Counted from the stretch's first letter, positions 16,891 through 26,834 are shown. The stretch is 64,000 nt of DNA from Ascidiaceihabitans sp. (GCA_029251465.1 JAQXDI010000016.1:18166-82165), one strand, 5' to 3'. Translations and numbers: made by a program. Notes: generated by a model not told the origin, from the letters alone.

Positions 16891-17232
16891 TTGGGTCAAA
16901 TTCTGACAGACCGCGGGTCCAAATATGCGGTTTCGGGCTGCCCGGTTGGATCACGCTCGGATATTGATGCGGCTTTGAAAACGCTTTTGCGCGAAAAATC
17001 ATATTCCAAAGCGACGCATAATACCTGGGCGGCCTCGATGTCCGACGGCGGCCCGATCAAAGGCGACGACGGCGAAAGGGGCGCCGGCATGGTCATCGTG
17101 CGGATGTTGGAACGCGAAGGGCTTGTCGATCACATGATCGTCGTGACCCGCTGGTACGGTGGCAAACACCTTGGCGGTGATCGGTTCCGCCATGTCCAAA
17201 CTTGCGTGCGGGCGTATTTGGACGCGCTTTAG
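16891..17232 (+). CDS. YigZ/IMPACT N-domain protein, start uncertain and perhaps frameshifted
   Basis: A frame of 113 aa carrying the IMPACT/YigZ N-terminal domain: LTDRGSKYAVSG, KATHNTWAASM, DDGERGAGMVIVRMLE and the hallmark VVTRWYGGKHLGGDRF. YigZ-like proteins bind ribosome-associated factors or RNA; function is poorly defined. No ATG starts this frame. The only good ATG with a GAGG site is 16844, but its frame ends at TGA 16904. A one-base loss or gain between them would join the two into about 129 codons. Either a TTG/CTG start is used or the gene is disrupted. It overlaps the HlyIII gene stop by three bases (convergent). Confidence 0.65.
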   Translation: MGQILTDRGSKYAVSGCPVGSRSDIDAALKTLLREKSYSKATHNTWAASMSDGGPIKGDDGERGAGMVIVRMLEREGLVDHMIVVTRWYGGKHLGGDRFRHVQTCVRAYLDAL

Positions 17233-17861
17233 GCCGCGATGCAGATCACAATAGCGATGTAAAACGCGACGGAGGCCGAGGTCGCAAACACATGCCAAAC
17301 TGGGTAGCGGTACGGCATTGTTTTGCGTGAATAGATCACAGCGCCAACAGAATACAGCACGCCTCCGACAGCGACAAAACCGACGCCGTTGTGCGGCAAG
17401 TGCACCCACATTGGCCAAATCAGCAGAACCGCGGCCCAACTGAGAACCGCATACATCGCGATCGATGATGTGCCGTCTGCCTGCCAAAAGAACAACTTTT
17501 GGACTGTTCCGATCAGCGCAATCACCCAAACGCCCGCCAGGACGACGTAGGCAAAGTTGGTGTTGATGATCAAAACCAAAGGCGTGTACGTGCTGGCGAT
17601 GCGCAGGAAAATCAGGCCGTGATCACACCGGCGCAAGGTGGCGCGCAGCGGCGAAATCGGGGTCATGTGATAGACGGCCGAGGTGACAAGGGCTGCCACC
17701 ATGATGACGATAAAAACGCCAACGGCCCATGCCATTGTGGGGCTCTGCCACATCGGCGGGTAACGCCACAGCCAGACTGCACCAAAAAGAGCCAAAGAGA
17801 CTGATATTGCATGAACAACACCATCAGCGGCGGTTTCAGCGTTAGACGTTGGATAGCGCAT
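17229..17861 (-). CDS. Haemolysin III / TrhA-family membrane protein
   Basis: A 210-aa inner-membrane protein with seven hydrophobic segments and the family's polar signatures: ADGVVHAISV near residue 12, SAVYHMTP near 62, CDHGLIFLRIASTYTP and HVFATSASVAFY near the end. These conserved His/Ser/Asp residues are typical of the PAQR/HlyIII superfamily, thought to bind zinc. The haemolysin name is historical. Confidence 0.87.
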   Translation of the reverse strand: MRYPTSNAETAADGVVHAISVSLALFGAVWLWRYPPMWQSPTMAWAVGVFIVIMVAALVTSAVYHMTPISPLRATLRRCDHGLIFLRIASTYTPLVLIINTNFAYVVLAGVWVIALIGTVQKLFFWQADGTSSIAMYAVLSWAAVLLIWPMWVHLPHNGVGFVAVGGVLYSVGAVIYSRKTMPYRYPVWHVFATSASVAFYIAIVICIAA

Positions 17862-17950
17862 GTGGTGGCCCTTTGCAGTCAGCTTGGGGCACCTTTAGGG
17901 GGTTTAACGCGTTTCACCAACGGGCTTCCGCAGTGGTTACGTTTGGTCAC

Positions 17951-18301
17951 TTAGCGCGGCTTGTTGCCGTCAATCCAGCGGGACATGAGTGTTTTGTCGC
18001 GAAAACACTCATGCGGCACTTCGCTGCGTTTAACGCGGGCAATGCGTTCGGCAAACGCGACCTGCTTGGAGGACGGATAATTGGCGAACTGGCCAGTGGG
18101 CGGTTTGGGTTTATGGGTGTCGATCCACGCGGACAGGGCCGTGCGGTTGCGAAACAAGGCCGCGGGCGGGGCAAGCCTCACCTTACCTGCGATAGATGTG
18201 GCAAACGCGATTTGCTTATCCGTCGCCGCAACGGGCGGTTCACTCGGCAGCGCCCCTTGTTCAGGGGCAAACATACCTGGAAATTGTGCTTGGTAATGCA
18301 T
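17951..18301 (-). CDS. Small protein with two copies of a KQ-AFA-WID repeat
   Basis: A 116-aa protein made of two similar units of about 38 residues set 50 apart: unit 1 at 27-65 and unit 2 at 77-115. Shared positions include (S/D)KQ-AFA--IA at the front and FR--T--S-WID--KP at the end. The first 26 residues (FPGMFAPEQGALP) look disordered. The unit resembles short modules I associate with the C-termini of some topoisomerase- and primase-like proteins, so nucleic-acid contact is possible, but this is recall and not a match. No signal peptide. Single gene; REP1 lies upstream at 18367. Confidence 0.65.
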   Translation of the reverse strand: MHYQAQFPGMFAPEQGALPSEPPVAATDKQIAFATSIAGKVRLAPPAALFRNRTALSAWIDTHKPKPPTGQFANYPSSKQVAFAERIARVKRSEVPHECFRDKTLMSRWIDGNKPR

Positions 18302-18366
18302 TGCAATGTTCCTTTGTTCCTATCGTGAGAACAAATTGGAACAAAAAAAGAACATTTGCAAGAGGT

Positions 18367-18390
18367 GGTGCGGGACACCCGCACCTTACG
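18367..18390 (+). repeat. REP-like palindrome copy 1
   Basis: A perfect 8-bp stem (GGTGCGGG / CCCGCACC) around ACA, followed by TTACG. Same element as at 22723 and 41129. It sits between the stop of the T5orf172 gene and the start of the repeat-protein gene, both on the minus strand. Confidence 0.8.
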
Positions 18391-18429
18391 GGCTAAAGCT
18401 TGGAGTGTGAGCCGTCGCAGAAAGTGAAA

Positions 18430-19302
18430 TTATCGCGACGCGCTGTCCATTCGTGCTCTGAAATTTTTGGTCTCCCGCAGATGGCGGAAAATTTCGGAAG
18501 TGGCATCATAGTTATGAAATCTAGCAAAGAAGCTGCGTGTGCCTCGTTCTTGCATACGCAAAAGGGCCTCGTACCAATATGCAATCAGTGCGCGACGAAA
18601 TCCGGTGTTTGCAAACAGTCCAAGGCATTCTTCGAATGTTGCCTGCAAGGTGATTTTTCTAGCGTTCCCCCAATTGGACGGGTGGGGCACAGGCTCGGTC
18701 CATCCCCCTAAATCTCGGAGCCAGTTTTTGAATTCGCGATCTTGGGCAATCATTTGATCAACGATAATTGAATGATGGACGATATCTGGCTCACCAGGAA
18801 TAGGCATACAGAAAGCGACTTCGTGGCGATCAATATTTAGTGTGAAATACCGCCCGCCGTTTGTTGAGGGAAACAGTGAAAACGTCCAGCTTTCCTGTAG
18901 GTCGCGGAAGTTCTCTAGTCCGCTATTTTGAAATAGAGCCATCAAATAGGCGACAAAGTTGGTGTCTAAATTCAGCCGGTTAACTGGCACGGGTAGTAGC
19001 AGGTCGGCGTCTGGTATATCAGCAAACGCGGCTCGTGCTTCGGCGGGAGAAATCGCAAAGAGTTCTTGTGCTCCCGCAATTGTCGTCACTCGTTTTGCCT
19101 GTAACCTGCGGTGCAGCGCAGTCTCAATGGATCTGACATCTTTTACTTGACGGATATCTAACTGCTGCCAAGGGCCTAACGGGCCGTAATTGATGCTGTG
19201 GTTTAATTCGTTGACGCGCTGGAACGGCGATGTTGATGTCAGCCCAATTTTGATGAAATCACAGGTGTCTGAACGCAGAGCGTAAACCCAGCCTTTGCTC
19301 AA
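18430..19302 (-). CDS. T5orf172-type GIY-YIG nuclease-like protein with long unknown C-terminus
   Basis: A 290-aa protein. The N-terminus ([20 protein letters not shown], residues 4-23, then PFQRVNELN and [15 protein letters not shown]) matches the T5orf172/MUG113 branch of GIY-YIG domains, found in phage and defence-related proteins. Residues from about 100 on are not recognised. TTG 19302 overlaps the rimO stop (TTGA). The nucleotide composition is visibly more AT-rich, with more ATT/AAA/TTT codons than the neighbours, suggesting transfer. Nuclease activity is not established; the usual catalytic Arg/Glu pair could not be placed with confidence. Confidence 0.7.
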   Translation of the reverse strand: MSKGWVYALRSDTCDFIKIGLTSTSPFQRVNELNHSINYGPLGPWQQLDIRQVKDVRSIETALHRRLQAKRVTTIAGAQELFAISPAEARAAFADIPDADLLLPVPVNRLNLDTNFVAYLMALFQNSGLENFRDLQESWTFSLFPSTNGGRYFTLNIDRHEVAFCMPIPGEPDIVHHSIIVDQMIAQDREFKNWLRDLGGWTEPVPHPSNWGNARKITLQATFEECLGLFANTGFRRALIAYWYEALLRMQERGTRSFFARFHNYDATSEIFRHLRETKNFRARMDSASR

Positions 19303-20669
19303 AGCACCTTACCCCACAAATCATACTCTCCAGCCTCGTCCACCTCGACCTGAACGATATCACCAACCGACAACCCTTCAAAACCCTCATCGATAAACAG
19401 GTTTCCGTCGATCTCTGGCGCGTCGGCCTTGGTCCGGCACGTCGCGGCGTCCTCGTCAATTTCGTCGATGATCACGTCGATGCGCGTGCCGACTTTGGCG
19501 GCCAGTTTCGCTTCGGAGATCGCCTGTGCTTTCTCCATGAACCGGTCCCAGCGTTCTTGTTTGACCTCGGCCGGAACATGATCTGGCAATGCGTTTGACC
19601 GCGCCCCAGCAACGTTTTCGTATTGAAAACAGCCGATGCGATCCAATTGCGCTTCGTCCATCCAATCCAGCAGGGTTTGGAATTCGGCCTCTGTTTCGCC
19701 CGGATAGCCCACGATGAAGGTCGAGCGCAGGGTAATGTCGGGGCAGTCGGCGCGCCATGCGGCGATCTCGTCCAGTGTCTTGGATGCCGCCGCCGGACGC
19801 GCCATGCGTTTCAAAACATCGGGGTGTGCATGTTGGAACGGGATATCCAAATAGGGCAACACAAGGCCCTCGGCCATCAGTGGAATCAATTGACGCACGT
19901 GGGGGTAAGGGTAGACGTAGTGCAGGCGCACCCACGCGCCCAAAGACCCAAGATCACGCGCCAGATCGGTGATGTGAGCGCGGTGACCTCGATCCGTCGC
20001 GTGTTTGATGTCGACGCCGTAGGCTGATGTATCTTGCGAGATCACCAGCAGTTCTTTGACGCCCGCATCCACCAGTTTCTCCGCCTCGCGCATGACCGCG
20101 TGCGCAGGGCGTGACGCCAAACGGCCCCGCATGTCAGGGATGATGCAGAACTTGCACTTGTGATTGCAGCCTTCGGAGATTTTCAAATAGCTGAAATGGC
20201 GCGGAGTTAACGACACGCCAGACGCGGGCAGCAAATCGACAAACGGATCGGGCGAGGGCGGCACGGCGGCGTGCACGGCGTCCAACACCTGCTCGTATTG
20301 GTGCGGGCCAGTGACGGCCAAGATGCGCGGGTGGTGTTCGCGAATGTAGTCCGGCTCGGCCCCCAAACAGCCCGTCACGATGACCTTGCCGTTTTCGTTC
20401 AGCGCCTCGCCGATCGCGTCCAGACTTTCGGCCTTGGCACTGTCGAGAAATCCGCAGGTGTTCACAATCACCGCATCCGCACCGGCATAATCGGGCGAGA
20501 CGCCGTAGCCTTCGGCGCGCAGGCGCGTCAGGATACGTTCACTGTCGACCAACGCCTTGGGACAGCCCAAAGACACCATGCCAATGGTTGGCTGGCCCGT
20601 GCGGACAGGTTCGCGCACTTGCAATTTCGGGGCGAGGTCGGGGCGTAGGTTCGGCGGGTTTGTGCTCAT
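19299..20669 (-). CDS. rimO: Ribosomal protein S12 methylthiotransferase
   Basis: A 456-aa radical-SAM methylthiotransferase that adds a methylthio group to an aspartate of ribosomal protein S12. The N-terminal UPF0004 domain carries cluster cysteines at 36, 72 and 101. The radical-SAM motif CNHKCKFC places Cys168, 172 and 175. A C-terminal TRAM domain (about 385-456) includes [19 protein letters not shown] and [17 protein letters not shown]. Length and motifs are normal for RimO and distinguish it from MiaB. Divergent from asmA. Confidence 0.95.
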   Translation of the reverse strand: MSTNPPNLRPDLAPKLQVREPVRTGQPTIGMVSLGCPKALVDSERILTRLRAEGYGVSPDYAGADAVIVNTCGFLDSAKAESLDAIGEALNENGKVIVTGCLGAEPDYIREHHPRILAVTGPHQYEQVLDAVHAAVPPSPDPFVDLLPASGVSLTPRHFSYLKISEGCNHKCKFCIIPDMRGRLASRPAHAVMREAEKLVDAGVKELLVISQDTSAYGVDIKHATDRGHRAHITDLARDLGSLGAWVRLHYVYPYPHVRQLIPLMAEGLVLPYLDIPFQHAHPDVLKRMARPAAASKTLDEIAAWRADCPDITLRSTFIVGYPGETEAEFQTLLDWMDEAQLDRIGCFQYENVAGARSNALPDHVPAEVKQERWDRFMEKAQAISEAKLAAKVGTRIDVIIDEIDEDAATCRTKADAPEIDGNLFIDEGFEGLSVGDIVQVEVDEAGEYDLWGKVL

Positions 20670-20773
20670 GCTGTCGCTATACTGTAACCATCGGCCTTGC
20701 GAAAGGGTTTGGGATTGAGATGCAGCACGTCTGCGCTTACCAAAGTTGTAACCATAATAAAGGAGCAGTTGGC

Positions 20774-22717
20774 ATGAAATGGATCGGGCGCATATTCGGG
20801 TTTTTGCTGCTGCTTATTGTGGTCATAATTGTGTCGCTGTTCTTTTTGCCAGCAGACCGGATCGCGCGGATCGCCGCCGAACAGATCAAAGCGCAGACCG
20901 GGCGCGACGTGACGATCACGGGCGATGTGGCGATGACGATCTGGCCGGTTTTGGGCGTGTCTGCTGGCGGGATCGAAGTCGGGAACGCAGATTGGTCACG
21001 CCAAGGTGCCATGTTCACCGCCCAAAACGCAGCCATCGGGATCGATGCGGCAGCGCTGCTTACGGGTGAAATCAAAATCACAAACATCGAAGCTGCCAGC
21101 CCGACAATTCGACTGGAAAGCCGCAAGGACGGGCGCGCGAGCTGGGTGTTCACGGATGCAAGCGGCGATGCAGTGATTGCAACCGAAAAAACGCCGGAGC
21201 GCGAGGCGCAAGCGTTTAGCATTCAACACTTGTCGGTCACGGATGCCACCCTGATCTATGACGCCGAAGGCAGTGATCTGGTGTCGTATTCAGACGTGGA
21301 TCTGGCACTGGATTGGCCCGAACGTTTGGGCGCAGCGGACATCGCGGCCACTTTGCGCCCTGCTGGACAAGACGTAGCAGTCAGCGCACGGATCGACAGT
21401 TTTGCGGGTTTCATCGCGGGGCAAGTGCAACCGTTCGCGGCTACGATCAGCACCAATGGCGGCACAGCAGGGCTAAGCGGGCGCGGCAGCACAGCGGGTG
21501 ATGTTGCGGGAAAACTCGATTTGAACCTGACCAGTACCGACGCGTTTGTGCGCAGCTTGGGCCTAAGCGGTGCTGACCTGCCGCGTGGATTGGGCCGCAC
21601 GATCAAAATGAAAACGGATTTGACGCTGACGTCTGATCGCCGCTTGTCACTGCGTGAAATGGCCGCCGATTTAGGCGGGAACCAGATCAGTGGTGCCGCC
21701 GACATCAGCCTGAATGGCGTGCCACAGGTTAACGCGCAACTTGTTGCTGGTGCGCTTGATCTTACCGGCGCAACCGAGGGTGAAGGCGGTTCGGCGTCAG
21801 GCTCTGGCAGTCAACCTGCAGGCTCGGGCTGGAGCAAGACGCGCATCGATGCATCGGGGTTGGCGAGTTTCAACGGCGAGATTGGCCTGCGCGCGACGTC
21901 AGTTGATTTGGGCACTTTCAAGCTGGGCCAGACCCGCACACTGATCCGAAACGATCGCTCGCGCGCGGTGTTCGAACTGCGAGAAGTACAGGCCTATGAC
22001 GGCACGCTGAGCGGCGAATTCGTGATGAACAACCGCAGCGGCCTGTCCGTGGGGGGCAAGATCTTTGCGAGTTCAATCGCCATGCAAAAACTGTTGAAAG
22101 ACGCCGCATCGGTGGAACGGTTCACGGGGCAAGGCGACTTTGAAATGTCGTTCCTCGCATCTGGTTCATCTGTTGATACGATCATGAAATCACTGTCAGG
22201 CAAAGGCGCTGTGAAGATGGGGCAGGGCACGATCGAGGGAATTGATTTGGACAGCTTGCTGCGCAGCGGGCAGGGGTCGGGGGGCACGACAGTGTTCAAT
22301 TCTTTGGGCGCGACTTGGACGATGGATGGCGGCAATTTGCGCAATAGCGATTTGTTGTTTGCCCTGACGAATTACGAGGCGCGCGGCAAAGGGCGTGTCG
22401 GGTTGGGGGCGCAAGACATTGACTATTTGATCACACCCGCGGCGTTGCGCGCGAACAAGGGCAAGGGGCTTGCCATCCCTGTGGCGATCAAAGGTCCCTG
22501 GTCGAACCCGCGCATTTTGCCAGACTTTGAAGCAGCGATTGATCTGAATTTTTCCGAGAAAAAGGAAGAGGCGGAACAAAAGGCCAAAGACGCGTTGCGC
22601 AGTAAAGTGGAAGAGTCGTTGGGCGTGAAAACCGAAGACGGCCAATCGGTTGAGGACGCGGCAAAAGACAAGATCGAGGACAAGCTAAAGAAACAATTGT
22701 TCAAGCTGTTCGACTGA
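20774..22717 (+). CDS. AsmA-family protein
   Basis: A 647-aa envelope protein with an N-terminal membrane anchor ([18 protein letters not shown], about residues 7-24) and a long periplasmic part. The AsmA N-terminal signature follows ([20 protein letters not shown]), and the C-terminal AsmA_2 domain includes [20 protein letters not shown] and the [13 protein letters not shown] region. The last 50 residues are charged and helical ([20 protein letters not shown]). AsmA-like proteins belong to the bridge-like lipid-transport group. AAGGAG lies eight bases before ATG 20774. Confidence 0.9.
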   Translation: MKWIGRIFGFLLLLIVVIIVSLFFLPADRIARIAAEQIKAQTGRDVTITGDVAMTIWPVLGVSAGGIEVGNADWSRQGAMFTAQNAAIGIDAAALLTGEIKITNIEAASPTIRLESRKDGRASWVFTDASGDAVIATEKTPEREAQAFSIQHLSVTDATLIYDAEGSDLVSYSDVDLALDWPERLGAADIAATLRPAGQDVAVSARIDSFAGFIAGQVQPFAATISTNGGTAGLSGRGSTAGDVAGKLDLNLTSTDAFVRSLGLSGADLPRGLGRTIKMKTDLTLTSDRRLSLREMAADLGGNQISGAADISLNGVPQVNAQLVAGALDLTGATEGEGGSASGSGSQPAGSGWSKTRIDASGLASFNGEIGLRATSVDLGTFKLGQTRTLIRNDRSRAVFELREVQAYDGTLSGEFVMNNRSGLSVGGKIFASSIAMQKLLKDAASVERFTGQGDFEMSFLASGSSVDTIMKSLSGKGAVKMGQGTIEGIDLDSLLRSGQGSGGTTVFNSLGATWTMDGGNLRNSDLLFALTNYEARGKGRVGLGAQDIDYLITPAALRANKGKGLAIPVAIKGPWSNPRILPDFEAAIDLNFSEKKEEAEQKAKDALRSKVEESLGVKTEDGQSVEDAAKDKIEDKLKKQLFKLFD

Positions 22718-22722
22718 GACGA

Positions 22723-22746
22723 GGTGCGCGACACGCGCACCTTACC
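22723..22746 (+). repeat. REP-like palindrome copy 2
   Basis: An 8-bp perfect stem GGTGCGCG / CGCGCACC around ACA, followed by TTACC. It lies between the convergent asmA and phosphomutase stops and could terminate both. Compared with copy 1 the seventh pair is changed on both arms (G-C to C-G). Confidence 0.8.
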
Positions 22747-22759
22747 AATTTTGTCGTGC

Positions 22760-24256
22760 CTAGATGGTTTGGTCGTATTCGCCGACGCTAGGTTCGGTGC
22801 GAATGACCGCATCAATGTCTGCAAAAATCGCGCGCATTTCTGCCTCTGATTCGGGGCTTTCGCAGACAACCACTAAGTTCGGGGTGTTCGAGCTGGCGCG
22901 CACGAGGCCCCATGCACCGTTGTCCAGAATCAAGCGCGCGCCATTGACGGTCACGACTTCTTTGATTGTGCGGCCAGCCAGCTGTTCGCCGGCCTCGTGT
23001 TTGGCGACCAGTTTTGTAACCAAGCGTTCCAGCGTGTCGTATTTTTCAAGGTCCGAACAGTAGGGTGACATGGTTGGCGTTGCCCACGTCTGCGGCAATG
23101 CTTTGCGCAGATCGGACATGGTCATGTCAGGGTTGCGGTCCATCAGCTTGCAGATTTCCACAGCGACCCGCATGCCGCAGTCATAGCCGCGCCCGATGGG
23201 TTCTGCGAGAAAGTAGTGCCCGGATTTTTCAAAACCCGCGAGTGCGCCGATTTCCTTGACGCGCCGTTTCATGTGGCTGTGTCCGGTTTTCCAATAATCC
23301 GCCTTGATGCCGTGTTTTTTCAGATCTGGGTCAGAGGCGAACAGGCCAGTGGATTTCACGTCAGCCACAAAGGTGGAGCCGGGATAAATTTTGGCCAGAT
23401 CGCGGGCCATGATCACGCCGACTTTGTCTGCGAAAATCTCTTCGCCCTCATCGTCAACAACGCCGCAGCGATCGCCGTCACCATCAAATCCCAGTGCGAA
23501 ATCAGCGCCTGAGGCTTTGACGCTGTCGGACATGTCATGCAGCATTTCCATCGCTTCGGGGTTCGGATTGTAGTTGGGAAAATTGTAGTCCAACTGGTTG
23601 TGGCTATCGACAACTTCGACGCCTAAGCGGCGGAATAATTCGGGCGCAAAGGCCGACGCAGTGCCGTTACCTGTCGCGCAAACGACCTTCAGCTTGCGAG
23701 TCATTTTGAAGTCACCAACGAGGTCATCAAGATACGCCTCGCGTACGCCGTGGATGAATTCGTATTTACCGCCATCACGGGGCTGCCCGCGTCCCTCTAG
23801 GACGATGTCGCGCAGTTCGTTCATTTCGTCCGGGCCATGGGTCAGCGGGCGTTCAAAGCCCATTTTGACGCCTGTCCAACCGTTCGGATTGTGGCTGGCC
23901 GTGACCATCGCGACCGCGGGCGCATCAAGGTGGAACTGGCTGAAATAGGCTATCGGTGACAGGGCCGGGCCAATGTCTTTGACGTGGATGCCAGCCTGCA
24001 TCAGGCCCAACATCAGCGCGTTTTTGATGCTGAGCGAATATTCGCGGTAATCATTGCCGACCGCGATGACGGGTTCAATTCCGCGCAGGTGCATCTGCGT
24101 ACCAAGGCCCAAACCCAATGCCGTGATCCCGGGCAAATTGATCGCGTCAGGATACTGCCAACGTGCGTCATATTCACGAAAACCCGTAGGCGTGATCATT
24201 GCATCGCGTAAAAATTCCCAAATGTTTTGGGAAACGGAAGGGGCCGGTTTGTTCAC
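22760..24256 (-). CDS. Phosphomannomutase/phosphoglucomutase
   Basis: A 498-aa alpha-D-phosphohexomutase that interconverts hexose 1- and 6-phosphates for polysaccharide precursors. The phosphoserine loop is TASHNPNGWTG (Ser121), the metal loop is FDGDGDR (about 254-260), and the sugar-binding GFEKSGHYF and C-terminal phosphate-site regions follow. GTG 24256 is the start. It lies directly downstream of kdsA and the capsule-export genes, so its product probably feeds capsule or LPS sugars. Confidence 0.92.
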   Translation of the reverse strand: MNKPAPSVSQNIWEFLRDAMITPTGFREYDARWQYPDAINLPGITALGLGLGTQMHLRGIEPVIAVGNDYREYSLSIKNALMLGLMQAGIHVKDIGPALSPIAYFSQFHLDAPAVAMVTASHNPNGWTGVKMGFERPLTHGPDEMNELRDIVLEGRGQPRDGGKYEFIHGVREAYLDDLVGDFKMTRKLKVVCATGNGTASAFAPELFRRLGVEVVDSHNQLDYNFPNYNPNPEAMEMLHDMSDSVKASGADFALGFDGDGDRCGVVDDEGEEIFADKVGVIMARDLAKIYPGSTFVADVKSTGLFASDPDLKKHGIKADYWKTGHSHMKRRVKEIGALAGFEKSGHYFLAEPIGRGYDCGMRVAVEICKLMDRNPDMTMSDLRKALPQTWATPTMSPYCSDLEKYDTLERLVTKLVAKHEAGEQLAGRTIKEVVTVNGARLILDNGAWGLVRASSNTPNLVVVCESPESEAEMRAIFADIDAVIRTEPSVGEYDQTI

Positions 24257-24268
24257 GTTAAAACTCGC

Positions 24269-25102
24269 TTACAGTGTCAGTGGATTTGATTTGGCAACGG
24301 CGTCCAGTTGCATCAGCGTTTGGACAAGGGCAGGCATCTGATCAAGGTAGATCATGTTGGGCCCGTCGCAGGGCGCATTGTCGGGATCTTGGTGCGTTTC
24401 CATGAACACGGCAGCGGTGCCAACTGCAACAGCGGCACGCGCCATCACGGGGGCAAATTCGCGCTGCCCGCCAGATGATCCGCCCTGGCCGCCCGGCTGC
24501 TGCACCGAGTGTGTTGCGTCCATCACGACCGGATAGCCAGTTTGCGCCATTTGCGGCAGTGAACGCATGTCAGCCACGAGTGTGTTGTAGCCAAACGTCG
24601 TGCCGCGTTCAGTGAGCAGGATGTTGGTGTTGCCCGTGCTCTCGATCTTGGTGATGATGTTGGGCATTTCCCAAGGTGCCAGAAACTGCCCTTTTTTCAC
24701 GTTGATTACAGCGCCGGTGTTGCCAGCGGCCAGCAGCATATCTGTCTGGCGGCACAAAAACGCAGGGATCTGGATGATGTCGACGGCGTCTGCTGCGGCA
24801 CCACATTGCGCTTCGGAATGGACGTCCGTTAACACAGGCACACCCATGGATTTGCTGATGGATTGCAAAGCCTTCAGACCTTCGTCGATGCCCAATCCGC
24901 GGATGCCGGACAGCGATGTGCGGTTGGCTTTGTCATAGCTCGCCTTAAACACATATTGCGCACCAGCTGCGTCACAGGCTTCTTTCATCACACCGGCCAC
25001 CATTTGGGCGTGGTCAATGCTTTCCAATTGGCAGGGGCCAGCGATGATGGTTAACGGAAGATCGTTGCCGATGGCAAAATCGGCGACAGAGACGTGTTTC
25101 AT
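24269..25102 (-). CDS. kdsA: 3-deoxy-8-phosphooctulonate (Kdo-8-P) synthase
   Basis: A 277-aa enzyme that condenses phosphoenolpyruvate with arabinose 5-phosphate to give Kdo-8-phosphate, precursor of Kdo in lipid A core and in group-2 capsule linkers. Family motifs: IIAGPCQLES, VFKASYDKANRTS, VLTDVHSEAQC, QIPAFLCRQTD and VMDATHSVQQPGG. It begins one base after the KpsE-like gene ends, so a Kdo source is co-transcribed with capsule export. Confidence 0.95.
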   Translation of the reverse strand: MKHVSVADFAIGNDLPLTIIAGPCQLESIDHAQMVAGVMKEACDAAGAQYVFKASYDKANRTSLSGIRGLGIDEGLKALQSISKSMGVPVLTDVHSEAQCGAAADAVDIIQIPAFLCRQTDMLLAAGNTGAVINVKKGQFLAPWEMPNIITKIESTGNTNILLTERGTTFGYNTLVADMRSLPQMAQTGYPVVMDATHSVQQPGGQGGSSGGQREFAPVMARAAVAVGTAAVFMETHQDPDNAPCDGPNMIYLDQMPALVQTLMQLDAVAKSNPLTL

Positions 25103-25103
25103 A

Positions 25104-26834
25104 CTAAGAAGTTACCTGTTCACGAAGGATAGACGCAGTCAGCGAGATCATCAGGTAGATACCTGCGAAAATCAGGAACGCAAGTATCGTGTTCTCGAAT
25201 GAGCGGGGATATGACGGTTCCTCGGATGCGACAGGCTCAACCGCGACGTTCAAATAGCGCACTTGGCGGTTGGCCTCTGTGCGGGCTTGTTCCATCGACC
25301 CGTTGGCCAATTGCAGGTTGGCATCAGCATTTGCAAGGTCAGCCTGCGCCAATTGTTGCGCGACAGCTTGCTGTGCCAAAGACAACCCGTCCGCCCCGGG
25401 CAAATTCAAACGATTGTTCAGCGTCAACAGCGTCGCTTTCAAGCGACGGGTATCACCGCGCGCACCGTCAACTTTGGCTTGGTTCGGACGCGAGTTGTCC
25501 AGCAATGCTGCCAGCTCCAGCTCTTTTTCGATCAACAACGTTTCGTAGTTGGTGATCTGCGCACGATACGCGGCAATCACCGCCTCAGGATCAGCGCCGT
25601 TTTCGTTCTTGAGACGGATCAGCTTTTCCTGTGCTTCAAGGCGGTCTTGTTTGGCTTTGTCAAAGGCGATGATTGCATCGCGCATCCCGTCATCGCGCTG
25701 ACCTTGCGAAATATTGTTGATGCGTTCCGAGGCGTAGCTGATCAGGTTGCGCGCATAGTCTGTGGCAACGTTCGGGTCAGCGGCAACAACCTCCATGCGG
25801 ATCATGCCTTCGGTCGGATCATAGCCGATTTTGACGTTCTTTTTGTATAATTTAAAGGCTTCTTCGTTTGTAGGATCAGGGGTCAAGCGTTGGATCGGAT
25901 CGATCCATTCTTGGGTAAAGTGATCCTTGAAACCGGCATCGTTGTTCAACCGGATCATCGCGTCCTTGGATTGCAAATAGCCCTGTACGGCAATCGCATC
26001 AGGCCCGGTTGAAAACTGCGGTGGCAATATCCCACCAAAAGGCGACGTCCCGCCTGAGCCTTCATTCGAGATGATTAAAAAGTCGCTTTCGGTGGCGTAC
26101 ATCGGCGTGGCGATCGCGTAGAAATAGTAACCGGCCAAAAGGGTCGGCATCATCACAAAGAACGCCAAACGGACCAGCAAAAGACCCATTTTCTTGCGGC
26201 GACGACGTGAAATATCACGTTGAATTTCAGTAATTTCGCGGGCGCGCCGTTCAGCGGGGCTGATTTCGGTGGATGGCAGGGTTTCGCGACCCGCAGGTAT
26301 GGTTTGGGGCAGTTTCACACGGCCTGCACCAGCTTGTGTGGGTGTCAGCTGGCCAAGCATTTCGGGCGGTGCACCTTCGCGGTGTTCGCCACCTGCGGGC
26401 GGAACGACCAGTTCCAGCATATTCGAGCGTTGGAACGGATCGATACCCGCCTCACGCAACAAACGTACCGCATCAAAATCGGACGTCGGGGCAAGGTTGT
26501 GTTTTTGGGCCACACGGCGCGCCATGCGCAACTGGCGCCCTGTCAGACCTTCGCGGCGGATTGCGTCAATGTCGGTCTCGCCGGCAACTTGGGCCGCACT
26601 TGACACTTCGCCGGTACGGGCCTGCGGCTGCGGGGCGGCCTGCTGCGGACGTGCTGTTTGTTGGCGCAATTGATCAGCAACGCGGCCTGGACCTTGCGGT
26701 GCAGGCGGCGGCGTTTGCGCGGGTGGCTCGCTCGCTTGTGGAACGGCGCGGCGCACGGTCTCTTCCGTTGCGGCACTCGCGGTTGGAGTGCTGCGCTTGA
26801 TACGGAACTTCCTAGCTTTGGGTTTCGTAGTCAT
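25104..26834 (-). CDS. kpsE: Capsule polysaccharide export inner-membrane protein (KpsE/CtrB type) with long N-terminal extension
   Basis: A 576-aa polysaccharide co-polymerase-like protein. The core has a first membrane helix (GLLLVRLAFFVMMPTLLAGY, near 215-235), a periplasmic coiled-coil domain (LEAQEKLIRLKNENG; IEKELELAALLDNSRPNQAK) and a C-terminal helix (NTILAFLIFAGIYLMISLTA) as in KpsE/BexC/CtrB. It links the ABC exporter to the outer-membrane channel. About 200 extra cytoplasmic residues precede the first helix: a basic start, a Pro/Gln-rich stretch (about 35-75), then helical segments. Its first 23 bases overlap the kpsT-like gene. Confidence 0.88.
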   Translation of the reverse strand: MTTKPKARKFRIKRSTPTASAATEETVRRAVPQASEPPAQTPPPAPQGPGRVADQLRQQTARPQQAAPQPQARTGEVSSAAQVAGETDIDAIRREGLTGRQLRMARRVAQKHNLAPTSDFDAVRLLREAGIDPFQRSNMLELVVPPAGGEHREGAPPEMLGQLTPTQAGAGRVKLPQTIPAGRETLPSTEISPAERRAREITEIQRDISRRRRKKMGLLLVRLAFFVMMPTLLAGYYFYAIATPMYATESDFLIISNEGSGGTSPFGGILPPQFSTGPDAIAVQGYLQSKDAMIRLNNDAGFKDHFTQEWIDPIQRLTPDPTNEEAFKLYKKNVKIGYDPTEGMIRMEVVAADPNVATDYARNLISYASERINNISQGQRDDGMRDAIIAFDKAKQDRLEAQEKLIRLKNENGADPEAVIAAYRAQITNYETLLIEKELELAALLDNSRPNQAKVDGARGDTRRLKATLLTLNNRLNLPGADGLSLAQQAVAQQLAQADLANADANLQLANGSMEQARTEANRQVRYLNVAVEPVASEEPSYPRSFENTILAFLIFAGIYLMISLTASILREQVTS

